64,000 nt of DNA from Pseudomonas sp. ISL-84. GTDB lineage: Bacteria > Bacillota > Bacilli > Bacillales > Cytobacillaceae. The stretch spans positions 1 to 64,000 of the forward strand of contig JAGGRA010000021.1 of the NCBI GenBank assembly GCA_018613035.1. Reading direction: 5' to 3'. Made by a program: the position numbers and the translations under genes. Every line of letters starts with the position of its first letter. The first letter of the stretch is position 1. The notes beneath the pieces are model-generated. The model was given only the letters and a program-made list of their open reading frames with translations, was not told the origin of the DNA and did no database searches. Below, in pieces: positions 1 through 6,496 of this stretch.

Positions 1-196
1 CATGTGAGGGAAAGAATTATCCGGTATTAGCTCCGGTTTCCCGAAGTTATCCCAGTCTTACAGGCAGGTTGCCCACGTGTTACTCACCCGTCCGCCGCTG
101 ACTTCAGGGAGCAAGCTCCCATCCGTCCGCTCGACTTGCATGTATTAGGCACGCCGCCAGCGTTCGTCCTGAGCCAGGATCAAACTCTCCATATAA
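1..196 (-). rRNA. 16S ribosomal RNA, 5' part only
   Basis: The reverse complement begins close to the usual 16S start, with the 27F primer region (AGAGTTTGATCCTGGCTCAG) ending near 189, followed by the V1 region and the GTGAGTAACACGTGGGCAAC stretch. Only about 190 nt of the 5' end is present; the gene runs off the left edge. It is transcribed leftward from the tandem promoters at 372-476. The exact mature end is estimated from Bacillus homology and could be off by a few bases. Confidence 0.98.
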
Positions 197-371
197 GAGT
201 TGATTAAGCTCACTTACACACGGATGTGTTGACGTCGATGTTGCCACAGGACGTGGCGTTCTTAATCGACGATCCGCTGTTGTCTTTTCAAAAAAGACTA
301 AAGAATTAACGTTGACGTTTTTGTTCGTTCAGTTTTCAAAGATCAATCCGTCGCCCAAAAGCGACTTTATT
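197..371 (-). other. rRNA operon leader with boxA-like antitermination site
   Basis: This transcribed spacer lies between promoter P2 and 16S. On the minus strand it carries TGATCTTTGAAAACTGAACG (about 327-346), which matches the conserved Bacillus rRNA leader and boxA-type motif thought to recruit the Nus antitermination complex. A GCCAC/GTGGC hairpin follows near 243-258, probably part of the 16S processing stem. No coding potential is seen. Confidence 0.7.
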
Positions 372-400
372 AATATATCATTTATCACCTTTGACGTCAA
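372..400 (-). promoter_or_regulatory. rRNA promoter P2
   Basis: The minus strand has TTGACG (395-400), a 17-nt spacer and TATATT (372-377). The -35 lies in the palindrome TTGACGTCAA. A near-consensus -35 and AT-rich -10 directly above the boxA leader fit the growth-rate-controlled P2 promoter of Bacillus rrn operons. Confidence 0.8.
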
Positions 401-448
401 CAACTTTTTTAAGATGTTTTTACTCACCGTCATCAGCGACGTTTATTA

Positions 449-476
449 ATATACCAAGATACTAATTAGAAGTCAA
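449..476 (-). promoter_or_regulatory. rRNA promoter P1
   Basis: The minus strand has TTGACT (471-476), a 16-nt spacer and TATATT (449-454), about 76 nt upstream of P2. Tandem promoters at this spacing are the usual arrangement of Bacillus rrn operons. Confidence 0.72.
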
Positions 477-512
477 CAGTATGTAAAAAGTTTTTTCCTG
501 AAAAATTTCGCA

Positions 513-791
513 TCATCCTTTTTGTTCTCGCTGACGGCAACGCATGTACTTTAAGCAATCTGCTGGAGATGCCACTCGCTGAAATAATGAAAATAATATT
601 TTATACCTTTCTTCCATGGCTCTTTTTACAATATGATCAATCCTGTCATCCTTTAAATCGAAAAGGATTTCATCCATCTCACGCTTAATCAAATATTCCA
701 ATTCCTTTAATTCTTTTTGATTTAATAGCATACCTATCAAGTTCATTGCCCCCTGTGGTTTCTTTTTTGGTTTTTTGTAGTATTTTTCCAT
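513..791 (-). CDS. Small charged protein of unknown function, 92 aa
   Basis: I do not recognise a named family. The protein is highly charged, with a Lys/Pro-rich N-terminus (KKPKKKP at about 6-12) and then a predicted mostly helical region of alternating acidic and basic residues. No signal peptide or membrane segment is visible. It is divergent from pdaB and stops only about 37 nt before the rRNA P1 -35 box. The ATG at 791 has no clear Shine-Dalgarno; an internal ATG at residue 16 follows AGGGGGCA, too close for a normal site. The amino acid mix looks coding, and I believe similar small proteins occur at this place in other Bacillaceae, but that is memory, not a search. Confidence 0.6.
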   Translation of the reverse strand: MEKYYKKPKKKPQGAMNLIGMLLNQKELKELEYLIKREMDEILFDLKDDRIDHIVKRAMEERYKILFSLFQRVASPADCLKYMRCRQREQKG

Positions 792-888
792 TTGTGCTTT
801 TTTATGAATTAAAATTTTTTATTCATGTATGAGACAAGTTATGCATAGGTATGAGACAAGGAATGTAACGGACGAGGTGAAGGATATT

Positions 889-1641
889 ATGAACTTTTTT
901 TATGTGTTAAATGGGAAGTCATTAAAACAAATCCTGTTAGTGGTTATAGCAGCATTTTTTACTGCGTGGTTCCTCTATATGGAGAGCATCGTCCACTTGC
1001 CTGCTTTTTCAGCCAAGGATGGACCAAAGGCTGTTTATAAAGGGGAAAAGGATTTAGCCATAACCTTCAATATTGGATGGGGTGATGTTAAAGCAGAACC
1101 TATTTTGGACATACTCAAAAAGGAAGGTGTTAAGTCGGCGACATTTTTTCTTGCAGGATCCTGGGCAGAACGCCATCCGGATTTAGTAGCCAGAATCGTG
1201 AAAGAGGGTTACGAAATTGGAATTTTGGGCTACGATTACGAGGACTATACCGAGCTTGAGGAAGATAAAATCAGACGGGATCTCGCAAAGGCCCAGGAAG
1301 CTTTTAGAAAACTAAATATTAAAGACATCAAGTTGGTCCGTGCCCCTACAGGTCACTTTGACCAAAAGACATTAAAGGTTGCAGAAAGAATGGGTTATAC
1401 AGTTGTACATTGGAGTATTGATTCAAAGGATTGGACTAACCCTGGAGTTGAAGTAATTGTTGAAAATGTCTCTAAAGTGAAAAAAGGGGATATTGTCCTG
1501 CTTCATGCATCCGATTCCGCCAAACAAACAGCAAAGGCACTTCCACTCATTTTGAATAATATTGAGGAAAGAGATTTAAAGCTGGTTACCGTTTCCCAAA
1601 TGATTGCAAATGCTGATACCAAGACAAATGAAATAAAATAA
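889..1641 (+). CDS. pdaB: PdaB, sporulation polysaccharide deacetylase-like protein
   Basis: PdaB is a NodB-fold protein needed to maintain spores after mature spore formation in B. subtilis. I chose the ATG at 889 because GAGGTGA sits 8 nt upstream and the protein then begins MNFFYVLNG like the family (250 aa, against about 254 in B. subtilis); the frame stays open to 829 without a good site. An N-terminal membrane anchor lies at about 13-30. The NodB domain covers about 50-240, with TFFLAGSWAERHP, RAPTGHF and DIVLLHASDSAKQT. The usual metal-binding Asp pair and HxxxH are not conserved: FNIGWGD replaces the TFDDGP-type motif. It is opposite in strand to kbaA, as in B. subtilis. Confidence 0.93.
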   Translation: MNFFYVLNGKSLKQILLVVIAAFFTAWFLYMESIVHLPAFSAKDGPKAVYKGEKDLAITFNIGWGDVKAEPILDILKKEGVKSATFFLAGSWAERHPDLVARIVKEGYEIGILGYDYEDYTELEEDKIRRDLAKAQEAFRKLNIKDIKLVRAPTGHFDQKTLKVAERMGYTVVHWSIDSKDWTNPGVEVIVENVSKVKKGDIVLLHASDSAKQTAKALPLILNNIEERDLKLVTVSQMIANADTKTNEIK

Positions 1642-1644
1642 TGA

Positions 1645-1871
1645 GGCTGTTTTAACTTTGTTGCTATATAAACAATACTGAGGGGTTGATTTCCACTCTA
1701 AGATGCTCAACGAAGCGCGGGGCGGGCGGTGAGCATCCTCGGTGCACAGCACTTGTGGGGTCTCACGCCCACTCCTCCCGCTGGACTTAGAATAAGCGGT
1801 CCTGAATAATCACCGTACGAAGGAAATGCGGATGCTTTTTCACAGGATTAGCACATTAAGCTCCAATCAAC
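1645..1871. repeat. Decayed intergenic repeat, copy 1
   Basis: This fills the gap between pdaB and kbaA. It begins with GGCTGTTTTAAC (1645-1656), continues with GTTGATTTCCACTC (1685-1698), a GC-rich core with GGCGGGCGGTGAGCATCCTC (near 1720-1741) and GGGGTCTCACGCCCACTCC, and ends with CTCCAATCAACC (1861-1872). The same end sequences occur at 4636-4860 and 53254-53336. I recognise this layout from many Bacillaceae intergenic regions but know no accepted name. There is no transposase; internal homology is eroded. Confidence 0.6.
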
Positions 1872-1938
1872 CAACCTTATTTATCAATGTTTTATTTACA
1901 AAATCTATTTAGAAACAACAATCTTTTAGAAAAGAGCC

Positions 1939-1975
1939 AAAAGAAAAGCCATCCATTTTATCTGGATGGCTTTTC
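1939..1975 (-). terminator. kbaA terminator (overlaps the coding end)
   Basis: A 13-bp perfect stem (1943-1955 with 1963-1975) around a 7-nt loop is followed on the minus strand by a short T run. The last codons of kbaA form the left arm and its TAA lies in the loop. Confidence 0.8.
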
Positions 1976-2590
1976 TGCTATTTTGCTTCTCTGTTTTTGC
2001 GAGTCTTCATTAAGTTTATGAAGAATAAGCAACTGATAAGTATTGCAAACTAATAACGGAAATAACATTAAGTATAGCCAGCTTTCTTCATTTACCCTTA
2101 AAACCGGAACCCACTCAATCGCCGTTACCACCACCATAAAAAAGACTGCCGGGATGAATGCATGCTGATTCGTTTGCTTTGTTTTTATCGCAGCGACTAT
2201 AAGTCCCACTATTAGGAGGAAGCTTGCGACGCCAATATACGGGAGGATGCTGTCTCCCTCATTGGCAAAAGCCTTATAGCGGAAATAAACCAAATCAAAT
2301 AATGCAAACAAAATAAGCACGATTTGGATAGGATTCCATAAACCTTTAAAAATGCCTAATCCAAAACGGTGTACAGTTAGATAAGCAAAGAATCCCATTT
2401 GACTCACGATACTAAAAATTAATCCTACACCTATAAGCCAGAACAAAACAGAGAGGATTTCAAGAATATCAAAATCAGTGAAGATTGGTGCAAATTCTTC
2501 CCATCGAACAATAAATCCTACAACTCCAGTTGTTAAACCCCCAACTAAAAGAGTTGATATAAAAAGCTTTACCCAATTACGGCTAGTCAA
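1958..2590 (-). CDS. kbaA: KbaA, KinB-signalling pathway activation protein
   Basis: KbaA is a membrane protein needed for KinB to feed the sporulation phosphorelay in B. subtilis. This homologue has 210 aa (about 198 in B. subtilis) with about six hydrophobic segments: near 8-28, 42-65, 85-105, 118-137, 145-163 and 170-190. The start is TTG at 2590; GGGGGA lies about 9 nt upstream and no better ATG exists in frame. It sits between two plus-strand sporulation genes, pdaB and gerD, the order conserved in Bacillus. The identification rests on this order, the topology and sequence resemblance. Confidence 0.88.
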   Translation of the reverse strand: MTSRNWVKLFISTLLVGGLTTGVVGFIVRWEEFAPIFTDFDILEILSVLFWLIGVGLIFSIVSQMGFFAYLTVHRFGLGIFKGLWNPIQIVLILFALFDLVYFRYKAFANEGDSILPYIGVASFLLIVGLIVAAIKTKQTNQHAFIPAVFFMVVVTAIEWVPVLRVNEESWLYLMLFPLLVCNTYQLLILHKLNEDSQKQRSKIAEKPSR

Positions 2591-2694
2591 TTTATTTTTC
2601 CCCCATAATAATTAAATTCATTCCTTTTAATACAATACCACCTTATGATTGTACCAACCAAAGTTTGAAAAATCTAGGCATTGTATTTGCAGCG

Positions 2695-2701
2695 CATAAT
2701 A
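2695..2701 (+). promoter_or_regulatory. Possible sigma-G -10 element for gerD
   Basis: CATAATA, 55 nt before the gerD start, matches the sigma-G -10 pattern CATNNTA. A convincing -35 at 17-18 nt is not seen, so the call rests on the -10 and on gerD being a known sigma-G gene. Confidence 0.3.
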
Positions 2702-2755
2702 TTTGCTCATTTTCTTCATTCTAAAGTTAAGGACACCTCTGAAAGGAGCTTCAAC

Positions 2756-3397
2756 ATGCTAAAAAAATTCCGTTTGCTCCTGCCATTTGCAATTGTGTTT
2801 TTCATATCAGGCTGCGGCCAGGGTGAAACCGGCGGCCAAATGGATTATGAGCAAACTAAAAAAATGGTTGTAGATATATTGAAGACAGATGAAGGAAAAA
2901 AAGCCATTGAAGAATTAATGGCAGATGAAAAGATGAAGCAAAAGCTGGTCATGGACCAAAAGATTGTTGCTGAAACAATTGAGAAAACTTTGACCTCTGA
3001 AAAAGGCACAGAGTTTTGGAAGAAGTCATTTGATGATCCTAAGTTTGCTGAAAGTATGGCAAAAAGCATGCAAAAGGAAAATGAACAGCTTTTAAAGGAT
3101 CTAATGAAGGATCCTGAATATCGCGGAATGATGATAGAGGTACTAAAAGATCCTGAGCTTGAAAAGGAAGTAACCAACGTTCTTAAAAGCAAAGAGTATC
3201 GGGAGCACTTGCAAAAGGTAGTAACTGAAACATTTGAAAGCCCGCTTTTTAAAGCCAAAATCCAGGATCTCCTTCTTAAAGCTGCTGAAGAAGTAAAAAG
3301 CGGAGAACAGCAGGGCGGCGAAGAAGGAGGCGGTGGTGAAGGCGGTGGCGGCCAAGGTGGAGACCAGGGCGGCGGCGGCCAAGGCGGCGGAGCTTAA
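2756..3397 (+). CDS. gerD: GerD, spore germination lipoprotein
   Basis: GerD is an inner spore membrane lipoprotein that clusters nutrient germinant receptors into the germinosome. The ATG at 2756 has AAAGGAG 7 nt upstream and gives a 213-aa protein starting with a lipoprotein signal: Lys/Arg at 3-6, hydrophobic core 7-17, lipobox ISGC with Cys20. Residues about 30-180 are charged and helical (trimeric rod in known GerD). The last 30 residues are almost only Gly, Gln and Glu. In-frame codons back to 2681 lack a ribosome site. A shared terminator separates it from convergent salA. Confidence 0.93.
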   Translation: MLKKFRLLLPFAIVFFISGCGQGETGGQMDYEQTKKMVVDILKTDEGKKAIEELMADEKMKQKLVMDQKIVAETIEKTLTSEKGTEFWKKSFDDPKFAESMAKSMQKENEQLLKDLMKDPEYRGMMIEVLKDPELEKEVTNVLKSKEYREHLQKVVTETFESPLFKAKIQDLLLKAAEEVKSGEQQGGEEGGGGEGGGGQGGDQGGGGQGGGA

Positions 3398-3413
3398 TAA
3401 GTGCTGTATCAAA

Positions 3414-3449
3414 TTAAAAAACCTCTTCCATTACGGAAGAGGTTTTTTT
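3414..3449. terminator. Bidirectional terminator between gerD and salA
   Basis: An A-tract, the stem ACCTCTTCC/GGAAGAGGT around a 5-nt loop (3430-3434), and a run of seven T form an intrinsic terminator usable from both sides. Confidence 0.9.
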
Positions 3450-3450
3450 A

Positions 3451-4509
3451 TCACTTGCTTTCAACTGCTTGAATAACTTTACGCGCGATATCCGTATAAA
3501 TTTGTCCAAGTTTATGGTCTTCATCATAGATGGATGGAGCGAAGTCTTCTTCATTCCAATCTGGCTGCTGAAGAGGCAGCTGTCCTAAAACCTCTGTTCT
3601 TAGTTCATCAGCCAGCTTTTCTCCGCCGCCTTGGCCAAAGACATGCTCTCTTTCCCCGGTCAGCTTGCTTTCAAAATATGCCATATTTTCAATAACACCT
3701 AAGATCTCATGTTCTGTCCGAAGAGCCATAGCACCTGCACGAGCAGCAACAAAGGCTGCAGTCGGATGCGGTGTTGTAACTACTATTTCTTTGCAGGACG
3801 GCAGCATTGTGTGCACATCCAGGGCAACATCGCCGGTTCCCGGCGGCAAATCAAGAAGCAGGTAATCAAGCTCTCCCCACTCTACTTCATTAAAGAAGCT
3901 GTTCAGCATTTTCCCAAGCATTGGGCCTCTCCAGATAATTGGCGCATTATCTTCAACAAAGAATCCCATTGAAATGACTTTCACCCCAAAGCGCTCTACT
4001 GGAAGAATTCTTTCTCCTCTGACAACAGGTCGCTTTGTTATTCCCATCATATCAGGGACGCTGAATCCATAAATATCGGCATCAATAAGGCCAACCTTCT
4101 TGCCCAATCTTGCAAGAGATACTGCAAGGTTTACGGAAACAGTGGATTTGCCAACCCCGCCCTTTCCGCTTGCAATTGCAATAAATTCGGTTTTATTGCC
4201 TGGAGAAAGCAAACCTCTATCTTCCTCAGATGCAGCCTCTCTGTATTGCGATAAGACTTCTTCAGGAAGCTCGCTGAAGCGGATCCCAACTGTAGCCGCC
4301 CCTGCTTCTTTTAAAAGGTTCACAATTTGTGTTTGTAGCTGAAGCTGTTCAGCAGTTCCTGTTTTGGCAATCTGGATTTTCACGCTAACATGATTCTTTT
4401 CTTCTTTAATGTTAATTTCCTCTATCGCATTTAGTTCGCCTAACGTTCTATGTATAAATGGTTCCTGCAAGCCGGTTAAAGCTTCTTTGACTTTCTGTTC
4501 AGTTAACAT
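3451..4509 (-). CDS. salA: SalA, Mrp/NBP35-family P-loop ATPase and regulator
   Basis: In B. subtilis SalA represses scoC and so promotes exoprotease production; the wider Mrp family carries Fe-S clusters. The protein has 352 aa from the ATG at 4509, the same length as B. subtilis SalA; the start follows an AAGGCGGGTG stretch and earlier in-frame codons have no signal. An N-terminal MIP18/DUF59-like domain (about 1-80) precedes a P-loop domain with the deviant Walker A motif GKGGVGKST. The CxxC that binds Fe-S in Mrp carriers is absent after ENMAYF. It is convergent with gerD. Confidence 0.92.
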   Translation of the reverse strand: MLTEQKVKEALTGLQEPFIHRTLGELNAIEEINIKEEKNHVSVKIQIAKTGTAEQLQLQTQIVNLLKEAGAATVGIRFSELPEEVLSQYREAASEEDRGLLSPGNKTEFIAIASGKGGVGKSTVSVNLAVSLARLGKKVGLIDADIYGFSVPDMMGITKRPVVRGERILPVERFGVKVISMGFFVEDNAPIIWRGPMLGKMLNSFFNEVEWGELDYLLLDLPPGTGDVALDVHTMLPSCKEIVVTTPHPTAAFVAARAGAMALRTEHEILGVIENMAYFESKLTGEREHVFGQGGGEKLADELRTEVLGQLPLQQPDWNEEDFAPSIYDEDHKLGQIYTDIARKVIQAVESK

Positions 4510-4866
4510 AAAAACACCCGCCTTCTGAATTCGTTTCCATTTTAGTATAACATATTGAATATTCTTTACTGTTAATTCTATCACATCCCATTTTTATTCA
4601 CTATTCCCCTGCTTGTTCACCCTTATCACTAATAATCTGTTAAACCTCCCTGTTGATTTCCCCTCAAGAAGCTCAGTGAATCGCGGGCGGTCCGTGAGAA
4701 CTCCTCAAGCCTGCGGAGTCCCCCTTTGATCCGCTCCAGCTGGACGTTGAATCAGCATCCTTGACTAGATACCGCAAGAAGAAAATTGCGAATGCAAATT
4801 CGAGGATCTCGTCCCTTCATCTGCATATTGCCAAAATCAATAATGAGCTTTAACAGAGCCAAGGCT
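4510..4866. repeat. salA-cwlD gap with decayed intergenic repeat, copy 2 (4636-4860)
   Basis: CTGTTAAA (4637-4644) and TTTAACAGAGCC (4849-4860) form imperfect inverted ends. Inside are TGTTGATTTC, GCGGGCGGTCCGTGAG and the 3' module TGCCAAAATCAATAATGAGC at 4829, whose full 26 nt (4829-4854) recurs exactly at 53305. About 225 nt, non-coding, no transposase. The 125 nt before it holds only the salA start region. Confidence 0.65.
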
Positions 4867-4900
4867 AAAAAAAGAAAAGATGCCCTTTCAGCACCTTTTC
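4867..4900 (-). terminator. cwlD terminator
   Basis: GAAAAGGTGC (4900-4891) pairs with GCATCTTTTC (4883-4874), ten pairs with one G-U, followed on the minus strand by seven T. It starts inside the cwlD stop codon. Confidence 0.85.
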
Positions 4901-5621
4901 ACTCCCACTTCTCTGTTAATTCTTCCTCATTTGTATAAAAGCGCATGATTCCATTATATATGGATGCAGCAATTTTATCTTGATACTCATCTGTCTTCAA
5001 GTTAGCTCTTTCACCCGGGTTGGATAAAAACCCTACTTCAACTAGGACCCCCGGTTTTTTAGCGTATTTTAAGATAAAAACATTATTCAGCGGTTTGGAA
5101 TTACGTTTTGTATTTTCCAGATTGCGGCGCAGCTCGTCTTGAATGAATTTTGCGGCTTTCGCGTTTTCCTTGATTCCAGGCGCGTAGAAGGTCTGGGCAC
5201 CGCTCCACCGGGGAGAAGGAATCGAATTTAAATGAATGCTTACGTAAAAATCGGAATCAGAAGTATTAATCATTTCAAGCCTTTTCTTAAGGTCTTCCAC
5301 TTTTCTCCTGCTATATCCCCTGGTCCCCTCAGGTGCAAGGTCCCGATCATCCTCTCTCGTCATCATCACAAGAGCTCCCTGTTCTTGAAGGTAGTCCCTT
5401 ACTTTTAAAGAAACATCAAGGGCGATATCTTTCTCCAGTGCGCCTTCATCACCGGCGCCGCCATCCGGACCACCGTGGCCTGGGTCAAGCAAGATAATCT
5501 TTCCCGTTAACGGAAGATTCCACGATTCCCAAGAATCATCATCTGTAAAATCATATTGTAAAATGAGAAAAAGAATGATAAGCCCGATCGCAAACCCGCT
5601 TATTTTTATTTTTTTCTTCAT
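4899..5621 (-). CDS. cwlD: CwlD, N-acetylmuramoyl-L-alanine amidase for spore cortex
   Basis: CwlD cleaves the peptide from muramic acid so that PdaA can form muramic-delta-lactam, needed for cortex lysis at germination. It has 240 aa (237 in B. subtilis). A signal anchor lies at about 6-22. The Amidase_3 domain follows, with zinc ligands His49 (LDPGHGG), Glu in LEKDIAL and His in SIHLNS, and the catalytic Glu in LVEVGFLSN. The only strong Shine-Dalgarno, AGGAGGG, is about 14 nt from the ATG, an unusually long gap; AGGGCAT is nearer. A possible sigma-E promoter lies at 5658-5687. Confidence 0.95.
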   Translation of the reverse strand: MKKKIKISGFAIGLIILFLILQYDFTDDDSWESWNLPLTGKIILLDPGHGGPDGGAGDEGALEKDIALDVSLKVRDYLQEQGALVMMTREDDRDLAPEGTRGYSRRKVEDLKKRLEMINTSDSDFYVSIHLNSIPSPRWSGAQTFYAPGIKENAKAAKFIQDELRRNLENTKRNSKPLNNVFILKYAKKPGVLVEVGFLSNPGERANLKTDEYQDKIAASIYNGIMRFYTNEEELTEKWE

Positions 5622-5657
5622 ATGCCCTAATCAATCCCTCCTGCTTATCCTCATTTC

Positions 5658-5687
5658 AATATATGGGACAAGGAGGAGTAATAGAAC
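5658..5687 (-). promoter_or_regulatory. Candidate sigma-E promoter of cwlD
   Basis: On the minus strand GTTCTATT (5680-5687), a 14-nt spacer and CATATATT (5658-5665) fit the sigma-E pattern GTCATATT-N13-15-CATACAAT. In B. subtilis cwlD is expressed by mother-cell sigma-E, which supports the reading. Confidence 0.45.
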
Positions 5688-5757
5688 TTCGAAAAGGGAC
5701 AGCGCAACGTATCATTAGAGACAATGAGACGGGCTAATTATTAGTGAGGGCGGCAGT

Positions 5758-6201
5758 CTAGTGCAGCCGCAGCTTATGCCTTCTTTCTCCTTTATTAAAC
5801 CCTTCTGACCACCAGCTGTTTACATATTGCTCGCACATGTAATAAAGGGATTCGCTCATAACAGCCTCTGAACCATGTCCCCAGTACAGGAAGAAGTTAT
5901 ATAAGGTATCCACTAGATGTTTCTGTTCTTTTTCACACCTTATACGTACTTGATCCAAGGATTCGCCATAGAACCCAAAACGGCTGTAATTTGCGCCCAG
6001 CAAATACGCTTCTATCGCCACATCGTAACAGGCTTCTTCGATTCCGGAATTCATCATCAACCCAGAAACAAACCTGGACGAGCCAAAAAACTGCTGAACT
6101 TTTTCTTTCAAAGCTTTTATGGAAATTTCCCGAAGGACTGATTTTTCATATTTAATTTGCTTTTCTCTTTTTTTCTCTTTGAACGTCGTTATGACAGTCA
6201 C
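5758..6201 (-). CDS. ybaK: YbaK-like protein, DUF2521 family
   Basis: 147 aa, resembling B. subtilis YbaK (DUF2521), which lies beside cwlD there too. No function is established that I know of. The N-terminus is basic (KEKKREKQIKYEK), followed by helical segments with aromatic patches (YNFFLYWGHG, YVNSWW). No signal peptide or obvious catalytic motif. The start is GTG at 6201 after AAGGGGTGAG; an ATG upstream runs straight into a stop. The name rests on gene order and remembered similarity. Confidence 0.75.
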   Translation of the reverse strand: MTVITTFKEKKREKQIKYEKSVLREISIKALKEKVQQFFGSSRFVSGLMMNSGIEEACYDVAIEAYLLGANYSRFGFYGESLDQVRIRCEKEQKHLVDTLYNFFLYWGHGSEAVMSESLYYMCEQYVNSWWSEGFNKGERRHKLRLH

Positions 6202-6457
6202 TGCATTCTCACCCCTTGAAGATAGTCTTTATCTGCCGCGGGAGAGAAATACAAAAAGCAGGCACGATTCATCTGCCAATTTTTTTAACAAAGATACCGT
6301 TAAGCTTTGGTGTTGATTTCCGCTCGCCTGCATTGTCTCCCTTCAGTTTGCTTTTATCGATAGACAATGAAGTGAATATGCAGACTGACTAGACATGACT
6401 AAGGAAATGTGACAGCTATTTACGAGTAAACCAACAATTGCGTTATCACAGCCTAAC
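6202..6457. other. Gap between ybaK and proA; fragment of the intergenic repeat
   Basis: Contains TTTTTTAACAAAG, then GGTGTTGATTTCCGCTCGCC (6309-6328), which matches the 5' part of the repeat seen at 1645 and 4636; the 3' part is missing. An 8-bp inverted repeat CATTGTCT/AGACAATG lies at 6331-6338 and 6362-6369. No gene is seen. Confidence 0.45.
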
Positions 6458-6483
6458 AAAAAAGCACCAGCTAACGCCGGTGC
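6458..6483 (-). terminator. Terminator of the proline cluster
   Basis: GCACCGGC (6483-6476) pairs with GCTGGTGC (6471-6464) around a 4-nt loop, followed by six T on the minus strand, just after the proA stop. Confidence 0.9.
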
Positions 6484-6496
6484 CTGTCATAAGTTC

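Noticed and set aside
200-512. tRNA gene near the rRNA operon
   Set aside because: No cloverleaf or CCA-ended tRNA sequence was found in the leader or elsewhere in the window.
1645-1871. CRISPR array or IS element as source of repeats
   Set aside because: Copies are far apart, not regularly spaced, and no transposase or cas gene is present.
2845-3412. Minus-strand frames opposite gerD
   Set aside because: Shadow of the coding strand; rich in Ser, Phe and Ala from complement of Lys/Glu/Gly codons, without ribosome sites.
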